A stretch of DNA of 64,000 nucleotides from Meloidogyne chitwoodi (taxonomy: Eukaryota > Nematoda > Chromadorea > Rhabditida > Meloidogynidae), in contig JACZZP010000010.1 in the NCBI GenBank assembly GCA_015183035.1, forward strand, positions 124,001-188,000. Reading direction: 5' to 3'. The notes beneath the pieces were generated by a model. It did no database searches and was not told the DNA's origin. It saw nothing but the letters and a program-made list of their open reading frames with translations. Of this stretch, positions 26,891 to 39,913 are shown piece by piece (the first letter of the stretch is position 1; each line of letters begins with the position of its first letter). The position numbers and the translations under genes are program-made.

Positions 26891-27192
26891 TTAAGTTTTA
26901 ATGTTTGTCAACTTAATTTTGTTATAAAAAATATCTTAATTGTAAAAATACTTAAATATGATAATATGCCATTTATTTTTATAAAATATTATAAAATTAA
27001 TATTTATTTAAACGTTAGTAATAAACAAAAAATAAAATTAATATTTTTTATTTACATGAAGATCAAAATAGATAAGAATAGATATACAGCCAATCTCATA
27101 AATGTCAAGTTCAAACTTGAGCTTCTGTAGAAAGCTTAAAAAAGCTTATTAGTTTCTAAAAGCTGTTGATGTAAAAATACTTATAATTTTAA

Positions 27193-29490
27193 TTAATTAA
27201 TTTCTTTATATCCAACATCAAATGGTTCAATTACCATTACTTCTTGCTCTTTGCTAATTTTATTATTATTTATTTGCTCTCTTATAGAACATTCTTTTCT
27301 AGTATTTCTAACAAGCCAATGTCCATTAAATATTCTTAAACTAAAAGTACTTATTTTAGAAGCAATACTTGTTTTTCCCATTCTATCTAATTTTGTTGTT
27401 TCTTGTTGTTCTTCAGTTTTTTGGTTATTGTTTTGTTCAGTAAACTCAAAACTTATTTCTTCTTCAAAACATGGATTGCTATCACTTGTCCAACTTTGTT
27501 TATGTTTTTTCAAGTTTGCAATCTTATCGTCAACTTTTTCAAGATCAAGCGCAAATTTATCAACTCTTTCAAGTTTACAATTTGCAAAAGAAACTTTTTT
27601 ATTATTGATTATCTCTTCTTGTTCATTTTCAAGGCTATTATTAAAACTTAAGTGATCTTCAGTTTCAAATGTGCTAGAATGCTTTAAGGGTGATGTTTGT
27701 TCATCCGAAAATACAACTTTGCTCTTTAAACGAAAATTTTCTCTTTTCATTTCAAGTAAAGATTGTGGTGGATGTTGTTTAAGGTGTATGGATGGCTGGA
27801 GAGGTTCTAAAAATATTTTTATTATTTTTCATTATATTTTTAAATTAAATTCCAACCTTTATCTTGATTCTCCAAAAATTTTATTTTTCCTTCAACGTCT
27901 ATCTCCACTTTTTCTCGTTGTTTTTCATCATTTTTATTGTTTTTAATGTCCAAATTATTATTTAATATTATTCTCTTTCTTCCCATAGGTATTCCATAAC
28001 CACCAAATGGTAAATTCATTGTAGGAAGATTAGTTTGATTAATGTTGGTACTTTGCTGTTGTTGTTTTGTACAACTAGTTTTTAACCTTGTTGGCAAGAA
28101 ACGGCGTAAAGAATGTTTAAAACCGGGCATCTAAATTTTAAAAATTGATTTACTATTTAAAAAAATATTTTTACCCCATATGCATAAATAAGCGGATTTA
28201 AAGCACAATTTAAATGAGAAAGTACAACAGCAAACAAAGTCATTTTCTGTCCTGGATGATATTTTTGAGGAAAAAATAAATCAACTGTGTTGATTAAATA
28301 AAGTGGATACCAACAAAAAGCATAGGTTAATACCAAAATAAGCAAAATTCGAATTAATTTTCGTCTAACGCTAATACGTCTTTGACGTTCTGATGCTCTT
28401 AATAAACATTTTATTTGACGTTCTTCATTGCGTATTCTTTTGTAAATTGAGACATAACAATAAGCTATTACAATTGAAGGAAGAATTATTGTACCAAAGA
28501 AAATAATGAAGACTAGATAACGATAGTCAACTACCTATAAGTTTACAATGTAAATTTATTTTAAGTGTGAACTTGAATATAAAAACTTAAAAAGAAGTAA
28601 AACTAAACTTTACTCTTGTAACTTGAATATAAATAAATTCCGGAAAATATTAAGCTTGAAAAAATAATAATTTAAATTTCCGGAAAGAAAAAAATCCGGA
28701 AACATATAACTAGCTTGAAAATAATAAAATAAACTTTCCGGAATATTCTGAGTAAATATATGTATATAATAAAACGAGAAAAAAACTTTGTAAATAGATT
28801 ATATAAAATATATTAAACTTATTTCCGGAAGTGTAATTTAATTATTAAATAAATCATTTTAATTTACCACAGTAAAATGACACTCGCCACGAAATTTTCC
28901 AACTGTTTGTGAGGCAAATCCAAACCCATCAACCATAGGAAGGCTAGCAATTGCTGTACCAATAAGCCAACAACCGATAATTAAAAAATGTGCACGTGTT
29001 TTGCGTACCGAACTGGAGGAAGAATTTCGTTGCTGAACAAATCTGACATTTTTTAAATAAAATTTAAATTTTAAAATTTTAATCACCTTCTCAAACAAAT
29101 AGTTAAGTATTTATCTACTGCCATTGCCAATAAATGAAGAGTAGAAACAGTGCATAAAGCACAAAGAATCAAGTGTATGGCAAGACAAGCATAGAAAGAT
29201 CCAGGCCATCTAGTCAATACTGAAACTACCTTAAATAAAGTAAAATTAATAATATTTTCCAGATAATAAATTCCGGAAAATATAATAAACAAAAAACGTA
29301 CTGTAAATGGGATTCCCATGGCGCCAGTAAGAAAATCAGTTAATGCTAAACTAAAAATATATGCATTTGTTGGTGTTCTGATATGTTTGGAACGAAGATA
29401 TACAAAAATAACTAAAAAATTGCTTATTGAAATTTGTGCTGCAAGAATTAATTCAGCTGATGCGTAAACAAGTAATAAAAGCTCTGTCAT
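27193..29490 (-). CDS. ador-1: Adenosine-receptor-like class A GPCR
   Basis: Predicted G-protein-coupled receptor. The very short N-terminus leads straight into TM1, as in adenosine receptors. TM2 is SLALTDFLTGAMGIPFTV. TM3 ends in AVDKYLTI, with DKY in place of DRY. TM6 is AFCWYPLYLIN and TM7 is VVLSHLNCALNPLIYAYG. Residues that contact adenosine in the human A2A receptor have counterparts: the ECL2 Phe (CHFTV), the TM6 Asn (LIN) and Ser-His in TM7 (LSH). The A2A ECL2 Glu is replaced by Thr. Exons: 29490 to about 29305; about 29230-29090; about 29045-28867; about 28533-28175; about 28130-27860; about 27810-27193. The last two encode a long charged tail. Homology to adenosine receptors is strong; ligand and orthology to C. 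elegans ador-1 are inferred. Confidence 0.82.
28615..28830. repeat. TTCCGGAA-rich tract in a GPCR intron
   Basis: Several TTCCGGAAA blocks separated by ATAT-rich sequence lie in the intron between the GPCR exons ending near 28867 and starting near 28533. They belong to the same motif family as the minisatellites elsewhere in the window. Confidence 0.6.
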
Positions 29491-32400
29491 TATTTTTTAC
29501 CTAATAATAAAATAATTTAAAAATCCGAAAAATAAGAAATACAAATAAATATTTTTAAAAATAAATAATGACATTTTCTTTATTTTTTTTAATTTTGCAT
29601 TATTCACTCAAAATAAGCAAAATTTGTGCAAATATACCAAAATACATTAAAATATAATACGTGAGTGTATAAAATCCAAAAAATAAACAGAGGGTGTCTT
29701 CCAAATAGCAGCAAAAACATGAAAGGTGATAACGTATTTTGTTGCCAACTTTGTCAAATTTTGAGTATTTAGACAAATTGGTATTTTTCTGTTTGAAGAA
29801 TTGTAATTTAAGGAGAGAAATTTTAAGAAATCAAAACAAACAAGAAAATGAATAAAATTGGATTTTTTTATTTATCCTCGTTTGCGGTCATTTTAAATTA
29901 TTCAAAATATATTTAAAAATAAGGGTAAAATTAATTTAATAATCTTAAAAAATATATAAAATATTAATTTCCTTTAATATTAATAACATTTATATATCTT
30001 TACCAATTTTTTTGCTAATAATTGATGAGTAAACAAATTTAATTGAAATATAATGACGTTAATCTGATGAGGTCTATAAGCGCAAAGAAAAAATTTTTTA
30101 AAAGAGAAACATGTTGAGATAATTTACTAAATATAATTTTTTAAATATTTGTTGAGAGAACGGCACTTGAGATAAAACAGAAGAAGAAGAAAAATTGTTG
30201 GGGGCTTAAACAGTCGAGTGTTTAATAAATTATTTGAATTTTAAAAAATAAAAATTAAGTTGAAAATAAGTTTAAGATTAAAAATTAAGTTTGTAAAAAT
30301 AATAGTTTTGTTTAATGAGACATTTTATGCAAATTAAATAGATTATCTAAACTTAAGTTTATTTTGATGTTTAAGTTTATTCTAACCTTGAAAATAAACA
30401 AGTTTATTAAACTTAATTTTGACTAAAATTAAAAACTTAAGTTTAGAACTTTTTACAAACTTACAATACTTAAGTTTATTTTTAATAATTATTAAATATT
30501 TGTTAAAAATTGTAAATAATTATTAAAAATATAAATAGTTGAAGAAAAAAATTAAATTGTATATTTTAATAATGAGTCATATAATAAATATTTTGTTTGC
30601 ATTAAAGATGAAAAAGCGGGAGAGATGAAAGGGCAAAATTGCTTAATAAGCAATAAATATACATATATTATTTTTAGATTTAAAATTTTAAAGAATTAAC
30701 TGAAAATACAAGAATACTTTAAAAATTCACAACATTAAGAAAAATGGAGATAAAAATTTTAAATTTTAATATTTTATAGCTGAAATTTTCTTCTATCAGA
30801 GGACATGAAGACAAAATTATTGCTTTATTTATTACCCAAGTTATAAGCATTTAAATAACATTTGTTTACTCAAAAGAGTCAAAAAGGATCACACGTTCAA
30901 TATTTAATAATAAATAAATAAACTTTATTTTTATTTATAAAAGAACAAAGTTCTAAAAAAATAAAGCATGCTACACCAATCTTTGTGAGAAAATATAATA
31001 AAAATTAATAACATTTATATTTATTTTTTTGTTTAAAAAAGGTAAAGGTCTCCCTCCTTCAGAAGAAAATAAACGTGAGTAACAAACAAATTTTAGCGTG
31101 CAAATTTTCACAAAAAAAAAAATATTTACATATTCTTTAGTTTATTCGTCTTTCTTGACAACTGACTTAGCAAAAATAAAAAAAACAAAGGCTTAAATAG
31201 CAAAAAATGAAACAAAAAATAATTCACAACATTGTAACAACTTTAAAAATATTATATTTAACTTTTTATAAATACTAGGTTCTCATCTATCGAATGGTAT
31301 ACAGCACTAAAAATTCTATTTTTGAATAAAAATAATTAAAATATTACAATTAAAAAATTAAATAAACAATTGTTAAAATAAAGTAAAATATTTAGGCTGC
31401 AAGCATATAAAAATAAAATTTGCAGCCTTATTTCCAAAAAAATATTTTTAATTAATGTTATGATAAAAAACGAGTTCTTTGTTGTTTGCAGCATTATTTT
31501 TTTTTATTGGAAGAGTATTTTAGCTAAATAAGCAAAAAAATGTACGAAGATATTAAATTAACTTAGTACATGACCTTATGAGTTTTAAGCTTATATAAAT
31601 CACCAATGAATAAAGCAGTTAAATTGATCGTTGGACCATTCGATAGAGAATAAAATTTTCTACAAAATATATAAAAATAAAATTTTTAGATAAATATACA
31701 TAAAAGTTATAGATAAAAACACTAAAATGACAAATTACGCAGTTTTTAGGTATGTAGTAACTAATTCTAAACCAAAAATTTAATTTAAAGTCATATTTTG
31801 TAGAAAATTTAATTCTCTATCGAAAAAAAAAATAAAAAAATTTAAAAAAGTTTATCCATATAAGGGTTATGAGGTTCTAAAGTACATGAGTTATTCACTT
31901 CGTTATTGCCCTCCCACAAAAAAGAAAATTGTTTTTAATGTTCTTTTACCCAAAAATAAATTAAAAATAACAAAAAAAAGCTTTCATTGATAGCAAATTT
32001 AATTAAGTTTTTGTGTTAGTTTCATGACAGCTTTTAAAATAAAATTACTGCCTTATTTAATCAAATGTTTGATTGACTGAATATAATTTTCATAAAAACA
32101 AAGAAGCAAAAAACAAAGAATGAAAAGCACGCAATAAAAAAAATTTTGGGTAAAAATAATTTTTTATATATCATAATATAAATATTTTATATTTTAAAGA
32201 TTTACACGAAATAATTATATTAAATTATAAAAATTTAACAAAGAAATTAAAAATATAAATTTAAAAAAAATGGCGAAGACAATTATATTCTGTTTTATTA
32301 TGTAACTTAGAAATTAAGTTAATATTTTAGCACAAAACCGATTAAAATTAAAAAACTCAAACATCAGAAAACTTTCTGAAAAAATACAAATTAAAAAAAC

Positions 32401-33463
32401 TTGCATTTTCATATGTAAACAAAGATTTGTTTAAAGCTAAATATTTCTATGCTTATGTTTACAATTGTAATGTTTTCAAGTTTGCGTTTATAAACTTTAA
32501 CCTAATAAACTTGATTTTCCTTAAACTAGTAAACATTTATTAAACTAATGTTTTAAAATAAACTTAAGTTTATTAATATTGCTAAAACAGTAAAACATCA
32601 AAAACAGAAATATTTAAATACATATTAAAAAATAATTTCAAGAAACCTACTCCTGTATATTTTTAGACAAATTTATATGTTTATTTTGCTACATATCTTT
32701 AATTTATTCAAACGTATCTATCAAATTATTTGATATTCGATCTAACAAACATTATAAATTTGTAATAAACTTGAGAAAATTTTTTTGAGAAATCGTTAAC
32801 TTTCATTTTTTGCCCTTTATTTGCTTAAAGCAAAAAATATTCACATCTCCGATAAAACATAAAAATTGCTCACATGATGATATAAAATAGCAATATGTAT
32901 ATTAGTTTACTTAAATATTTAAAATAAACATAAAATACATAGTATTGTTGTTTTATTACTATGGGAAACAATATTTTAAGATTTCGAAATTAAAGATAAA
33001 AGTCCCGTAAAAAATTATTATAATATTATTTTTATTTTAATAAAAATCAAGTTAAAAAATTTAACGTTATACAGGCTTAAGTTTGTGCTTTACAACTTGC
33101 AAATAAAAAAGTTTAAACATGTTGATTTATTTGTAGTTTGTAAATTGTTTTACAACTTAAAAATATAAACATGCTTATGTTTTATTGCTTCTTTTTAATA
33201 TCTATGTTTTTACAATTGATAATATATTCTTAAGTTTGCTTTCTCTAATATACATATATTACATTTTTCTAGTTTTATAAAAGAAATACATACATATTAT
33301 AAAAATTAAAATACAATTGTAATTATTAATTGTTCACACAACAAATTGTTTAAAGGAAGTAACACATGAGTAAAGGTATATTTCAATTTAAAAAGTATTT
33401 ACATAAATATTAATTAAATTTTTCAAATAATAATCAAGTTTGTGATAATATTTTAATTTATTT
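29491..33463. other. 4-kb AT-rich intergenic region
   Basis: No gene with coding character was found. The region contains CTTAAGTTT-rich tracts near 30240-30490 and 32500-32580 and a palindromic dispersed repeat at 31638-31880. One short high-complexity patch at 31042-31081 could be a stray exon. It lies upstream of the minus-strand GPCR and downstream of the calcium-sensor gene. Confidence 0.5.
31638..31880. repeat. Dispersed palindromic repeat, full copy
   Basis: The left arm has CATTCGATAGAGAATAAAAT followed by TTTCTACAAAAT. The right arm has ATTTTGTAGAAA followed by TTTAATTCTCTATCGAA, its near-exact reverse complement. The centre retains AAAAGTTATAGATAAAAAC. This is one of the best-preserved copies and defines the arms. 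Confidence 0.75.
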
Positions 33464-34682
33464 TTAAGTTGCTAAACCCTCATACAAACTAAGTGCATGT
33501 ACAATACTTGGGTCTGCTTTAGCACCTTCTTTAAATTCTTCAAGAGTTAATTGGGCATCATTATTCTAAAATAGGTATATTTCGAAAAAAAAAATATTCA
33601 AATTATTTATAAATTAATTTTAATTTTTTACCTTATCCATCATAGCAAATATTCTTTCTACTCGCTTTTCAGGACTGTTATCTTCATCAGATAACCTAAT
33701 AGAATCTCCTACCATCCTATTGATAGAACTTACAATAGATTCTGAAAATTATTTTTTTATAATTTTTGTTAATTTAGTCTTACCCATTTCCTGCCTTGTA
33801 ATAAACCCATCACCATCTAAGTCGTATAATTTAAATGCCCAATGCAATTTTTCGTCCAAATTTCCACGACTTGTGATTGATAAAGCTTTTATAAATTCAT
33901 GAAATTCAATTGCTCCATCCTTGGAAATTAATTTAATTAATTATTATCACTTATTTTATAAACTTTATATTTTAAAATTTTTTATTATAATTATTTACAG
34001 CTTATTATAATACCTTATTCTCGTCAAAAACTTTAAATACATAAGCTGCAAAGTCAGAGGGGTCTCCTTGTGGAAAAAATTGTTTATAGATTTTTTGGAA
34101 ACCCTGAAAAAATTGAAATATATTTAAATTTTTGAATAATTTAACTTACAACTTCTGTAAGCATTCCATTTGGACAGTCTCTAACGAATCCTTTATGCCA
34201 TTGTTTTATTTCCTTTTCTGTAACTAGAATAAAAAATAAATCTTAACTAAAGTTAAAACTTTGTGTTTTAGATTTGTGTTTTATAAAAATTGTTTAAGCG
34301 TAAGACAAACGTTTCTTTAATAAACTCATTTTACAAACTTGATTTTCATTAAGTTGTGTTTTTTAACAAAACAAGTTTTAATAAACTTGAGTTTTTAAGT
34401 TTGTGTTTTTATAAACTTATTCTTTTAAGTTTGTGTTTTTCAACAAAATAATTTTAATAAACTTGATAGTTTTTAAGTTTTCTTTTTTATAAAATTAATT
34501 GATGTTTTTCATGTTTGTTTCATAAAAATCATGTTTAGATATGTTTTTGTTTTAAAAATTATTTTATTTATTATTTCTTCTTAATTAACATTTATTGAAA
34601 ACCTACAATAAGTTTGTTTAGAAAGTCTTTTTACATCATCGCCTCTCAGTTTGCCTTGCGGTTTGGCCATTTCAGCACCCAT
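33464..34682 (-). CDS. ncs-1: Neuronal calcium sensor, NCS-1/frequenin type
   Basis: Predicted EF-hand calcium sensor of neurons, about 190 residues in six exons. The start MGAEMAK puts glycine at position 2, as needed for N-myristoylation, but lacks the usual serine or threonine at position 6. The first EF-hand is degenerate, with the family signature [10 protein letters not shown] near 34190. EF2 ([12 protein letters not shown]), EF3 ([12 protein letters not shown]) and EF4 ([12 protein letters not shown]) keep their calcium ligands. Exon 1 splices to give [12 protein letters not shown], matching frequenin. The C-terminus ends SLYEGLAT. The family is certain; assignment to ncs-1 rather than a paralogue is likely but not proven. 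Confidence 0.88.
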
Positions 34683-35684
34683 AATTAATTATGATAAAAT
34701 ATAAATAGAAAAATGAAATATTCGATTAAAAGCCTTTTAATTCTATAAATTTTTAACACTTAAATAATGGAATAATAATAAAAAATTTAAAATTAAGCAA
34801 TAATTATAATAAAAAATTAATCCGAAAATTTTAAAAATTCTAAAAGTAGAAAATAAAAAAATAATAATCTTTAATAAAAAATTTTAATTTTTCCAGCGAA
34901 TAAATTAAGGAATTTATTAAAAAAAAATAAATTATTTTTAGAAAACTTGCCTAAAATGGATTTTATTTACTTATTGAAACAAATTTTTGGTTATTTCCTG
35001 AGGGAATAAATATTAAAATTAAAAAATGGAAATAACAAAAATTAAGCTGTAAAATAAAGCTTAAAAATCTAAAAATGGATATTAAATAAAAAAAGTTAAA
35101 AATAAAATAAAAAAGTAAGAATAATGAAAAAACAAAAAAATAGAAAAAATTCAAAAAAAATAAATAAAAGAATATAAAATGAAAAAAGAGGTTGTTACTC
35201 TTTCCTTTCATTTTTAATTAACATAATAATGCTTGCATCCTCTCCCAATGTTTAGAGAAATTTTTTTTTATTTGGAAAATTGGGAAATTTCTGGCAGAAA
35301 TAAACAAATAAATAAACCAATAATATTAAATTTAAATGTTTCTATTAATTTTCAATATAAAGTTTAAACTTATTATAAACGGATTTTTCCAACTTGAAAC
35401 TTAATAAATATTGACTTGATTTTTTTTTAACTTTTGATGTTTGAGCAATTAAAAATGAAAAAATAAAAAAAAAATTTTTTTAATAAAAAAAATTTTTTTT
35501 AATAAAAAAAGTAAGGGAAATAAATTAAAATTAAAAAAAAATATTAAAATATGCCAATTAAATTTATTTTACTAAGAAAAACAAAAAAGAAAAAGCGATC
35601 TTTACTCTTATTATCAAAAAGCACTAACTTTGCTTCATCCCAAATAACTTTTGAATTAATAAACCGTCTAAAATTATTTTATTA

Positions 35685-36250
35685 TCATTCGATAGAGAAT
35701 TGAATTTACTACAAAATGAATTATAAATAAAAATTTTACAATTTTTATAAAAAATTGTATGATTAAAAAATTGACATTTTTCTTATTAAATGTCGATTTA
35801 TGGGTAAATAAAAAATTATTTATTTATTTAATTTTTGTAAAAGTATTTAATTTTATTCTATATATTTATTAAATGTTATAAAAATGCAAAAAAAAATTAA
35901 TTTATTCAAAAATTTGCATTTTTGGTAAATCAACCTAGCTTTATACTTGTGTATTGGCCTTGAAATAATAATTTTTAATAAAATATTGAGTATTATAATT
36001 TTTTAATTTTTGAAAAAATGAATAAAAAATAAAATAAAAATATTATAATAAATTTTGAATTTTATAATAATTGATTAAAACCAATAAAACTAAAAATTTG
36101 AGTAAAAATGTCAATTTTTAGCGGTTAGTTGACCATAAAAAATTTTCACAATTAAATAAAAATTTAATTATAATCGTATTTTATAGCCTATTAAATTCTC
36201 TATCGAATGATACAAAAATTAAATTAAAAGGATAATCCTAACATTAGTTA
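35685..36250. repeat. Dispersed palindromic repeat, long-spacer copy
   Basis: The left arm CATTCGATAGAGAATTGAAT with TACTACAAAAT lies near 35690. The reverse-complement arm AATTCTCTATCGAATGATAC lies near 36193. About 470 bp separate them, longer than in other copies, which suggests internal expansion or a later insertion. Confidence 0.6.
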
Positions 36251-37639
36251 TAAGGAAGGTAATAAAGCTTGTCAAAATTGAAAAAACTTCGCTAAAGTTT
36301 TATTTTTAAAATAAAAACCGAACAAATCTTCCTTTCCTAATCCTTGTGTGGTTGAATGTCACCATTTGAACACAAAAATGTCCATCAAAATTTTTCTTTT
36401 TTTTCAATTTTCCCAAGAGTAGTAAAAAGAAGGTTTTAAGAGAGGAAGGATTGGTAACATTTAAGTAATAAGGGTTGAGTGAAAGTGCTAAATTGAGTGA
36501 AGAAGATAGGTTGACAGGCGCCTGTTTTTCTATCTCATTTCTTTTATCCCTTCTTCTTTTTTTTGTAAGTAAAAATAATACTTGAAAGTTTGAAAAGAAG
36601 AAAGGTTTTAAGTTTAAGACAGAATCTTAAGTTTTAGATTAAAAATCAATGAATATTTTAAGCTCAAACTTAATTAATATTTTGACTTTTTATGGCTTAC
36701 TTAAAATAAAAAATAAGAAAATAATTGAATTAGGAATTAAATAAGTTATATTTAAGTCTTGTGAAGGTAAAATGTAAGATCAATATAATTAGACTTAAAA
36801 ATCAAGTTTTTAAATAGTTTTCGCAAACTTAAGTTTTATTGATGTTCAAGCTTAAAATTTAAATAAATTCTTAAAATAAACAAATTAATATTTAAAACGA
36901 AAATAAACTTAAAGTCAAGTTCGCAAACTTAAACTCTTTTAAAATTTGAAACTTAAGTCTATACATACTTAATTGTATCTTACTCTATTTTTCACTGCTT
37001 AAAACAAATATTTTTACTCTTATTAGTTTACCCATGTGAACGCGTGACGTATTTTTAAAGAGTTCCAACTTTTGACAGTTGAAAAAATGTAATTTTTAAA
37101 AGAAGGATAAAATTAAAATTAATTTAAAAAAAGATAAATTAATTTATATAGTTAAAAATTTATTTAAAGCTAAAAATAGGGCAAACTGGAAGAAAAAAAT
37201 AAAATTTGTTGCCAAAAATAAAAAATTGATGAACAGTTGCCAATTTTTTCATTTTTTTGAAATGTTTCATACAATTTATATAATTGATGAGAGAATTTTT
37301 GGTGACTTTTGGTGACTTTTTTAGTTTTTAAATTTTTTCTAATTTTGGAAGAGAAGGAAAAAAATGGATATCAAAATTAGATTAATCTAAAAATATTTTA
37401 AAATTTAATAATTTATTTTTTTAATTCAGAGTATTTAGAAATATTAACAAAATTTTTAAAATTATAAAAATTTAAAAAATAAAAAGGAAAAAAATAATTT
37501 TAAATAAATGTTACAATGGGAGGTTGGTTACAAAATGATTCATTAATGCTACATTTTATTAAGTTTTAATATCATTCGATAGAGAATTAAAGTTTCAATA
37601 AAATAATATTAGAATAATAATTTTAAATTAAAAAATAAA

Positions 37640-37960
37640 TGGTTCTCGATTTCTACTCGTTAGATTTTTAAATTTCATAGCTCATTCGATGCAGCTTTTC
37701 GAGCTCTTTCTAATGATACTAAATTCACAAAATTTTCAGCGATGGAAATTTTTTTATAAAAATTCAAAATATTCCTTCACCCCAAACTAAAAAAAAATAT
37801 ATCTCGAAAAGCCTCCTTTTTTAAAAGGTCTAACATAGCTCATTGGATTAAGCTTTTCAAGCTCTACAAATGATAAAAAATACAGCAAAAATGATTCGGA
37901 GGAACAAAAGTAATAAAATTTCAAAGTATTCATCCCCGTTTTTATAAAACTCTAAAAGTT
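37640..37960. repeat. Dispersed repeat, second copy of CTCATTCGAT type
   Basis: Direct-orientation copy of the repeat at 23640-23960, sharing ATTCCTTCACCCCAAA, ATCTCGAAAAGCCTCCTTTT and the GCTCATTCGATGCAGCTTTT block. The sub-block order differs between the two copies. Confidence 0.65.
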
Positions 37961-38126
37961 TTTTCAAATTCTGTTACTTCAAGTTTATTTTAAAAATATT
38001 ACAAATCAACATATATGCAACTTAATAACATAAATAAACTAATTTTAAACATTTTGGAATGAGATAAATTTAATTTTAAAAATAGGTCGATAGGTGAGAA
38101 AATATTTTTTTTTTTTAAATAAATAT

Positions 38127-39913
38127 TTAAAGATAATTATATGTTTTATTATTTCTTTTTGCCAACATTTTCATTCTTTCTTTTCGACTATTTAAAACAT
38201 TATCAACCTTTGGAATAGCAATTTGTGATGCTCTAATTTGTTCTAAAATTCTGCTTACAGTCGTATTATTTAATGGATTAATATTATTACTAGTTGTTGG
38301 TAAATTTAAATTTTTTGTTGCTTGAGATTTTGGTGTTACAATTATTTTTTTTATTCCATTGCTTTTCGAATTATTTGATTTTTTTTCTATTTTCTTTTGT
38401 GCTGAAAATACTCCCAATTCATTCATTAAAGCTTAAAAAAAGATTAAAATATATTTAAATATTAATCATTACTCACCTTCTCCATAAAATTCAAGACGAT
38501 TTTCACGCAATATTTTTGAATATTTTATATAATTATTTTCAAAAAGAGAAAGATCATTGTTATGAGACCTCAACATATGCTTCCTTGGTGCAGTATCATT
38601 TACATAGTAAAAGTCTCTAGGACAAGCAAGACAACGAAATATTGGCAGTTTTAAATGTCTTTAATTAAATATAAATTTTATTTAATTTATTAAAAATGAC
38701 TATTTTTTAAATAATTCATTTTGGCGCTGAACCGGCCATATGTTTATTTTAATTTGGTTAGTAACAAAAATTATTTTTTAATATTTAAAATACTTTTAAA
38801 TAAATTTCCAATTTATTCAACTATTTCTATCATTTTACCTGGTATTTATATGATATAGAAGACATATAGCTCTTCCTTTGACCCATTCCGCACATTTTAA
38901 GCATTGCACATACTCATACGTATCGTCCTGTTTTTTATAATTTCTTTCTTTTCCATGAAATAAATTATTTTTAAACATTTCTTCAACGTTGTGATCAGAC
39001 ATTTCAACATCTTCTTCTTCATCATCTATATCTATTATTTCTGGATCGTCAGGCATCTATATATTTTCAGTATAATTATGCCTCTAAAAATACAACTTAC
39101 CATAGCCTCACTATTTGACACTTCAGTATGTTGAATACAAGTATTTGTATTATTAACGCCTGTTATTCCAACTTGTTCATTCTCTGATATTGCAGTTTTA
39201 ATACGAACTACGATATTCTGCATTTGCTCTCCTAATTCTGAATAATCTTTAGGTTTGTTGTTTTGAGTTTCTGATGTTTTTTGTTTTGTTGGTTGTTTTA
39301 TAATAGGAGTCGTAGATTGTTTAATTCTATAAATTGTAAACTTGAATTATTAGATTATAATATTGTAATAAACTTGAATTGTAAACTTATATTAAATTAT
39401 AAAAATAAACTTGAATTGTAAACTGATATTAAATCATACAATTGTTCAGATTTCATAGCAGTTGTTGTAGTTTTATCTATTTGCTGTTGTATAAAACTAT
39501 GTGGTTTTTCTTGTTCTTTGTTTAAATTATTTGAAGTTTCCCCTTCATTAGAGGCCAACTTTCTTTTAAGAACATTTTCCAATCCTCCATTACGATCACC
39601 ATAATCACAATCATTGTATATAAATCGACAAACTCTATCCATGTATGGATTTCGTAAAATCTAATTTATTGCACATAATTCTAAATCGCAATTTTAAACT
39701 CACATGAAACTGTGCAATATGACCATTATTAGCAGCTTCATGGTCTGCCATTTCTTCAGGTGTAACTGAAGTAAAATTACATTCAAGACATTTGTGTTGT
39801 TTATAATTTAAATGTTCAGAAATATGAGACAAAAATGAATTTTTTGGTTGAACTTGACCGCAAATAAGACAAGGAATTAATTTATTTGCGGTTGCAATAG
39901 AATAATTACTCAT
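38127..39913 (-). CDS. C2H2 zinc-finger protein, function unknown
   Basis: About six exons give a protein of about 450 residues. Exon 1 has two C2H2-like fingers: CLICGQ...HISEH near 39870 and CLECNF...HEAANNGH near 39790. A linker rich in K, N, T and Q follows. An acidic block (DIDDEEEDVEMSD) lies near 39030. Two further fingers follow: CLKCAEW...HINTRH near 38900, split by an intron, and CLACPRDF...HMLRSH near 38630. The basic C-terminus contains KKIIVTPKSQ and ends TYNYL. The fingers and acidic block suggest a nuclear, possibly DNA-binding protein. I cannot match it to a named gene. Confidence 0.7.

Larger units (their letters stand above)
34683..38126. other. 3.4-kb AT-rich intergenic region
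   Basis: No convincing gene was found. The open frame at 34963-35211 is almost all F, L, I and Y from A/T runs. Palindromic repeat copies lie at 35685-36250 and near 37575, and the second CTCATTCGATTCAG-type repeat at 37640-37960. CTTAAG-rich tracts occur near 36600-36990. The first few hundred bases probably include the calcium-sensor promoter. Confidence 0.5.

Noticed and set aside
27251..27655. Plus-strand ORF of 134 residues as a gene
   Set aside because: It is the antisense shadow of the GPCR tail exon, whose minus-strand frame joins the receptor by good splice sites.
34963..35211. 82-residue membrane-protein gene
   Set aside because: The sequence is almost only F, L, I and Y from A/T runs, with no splice partner or conserved motif.
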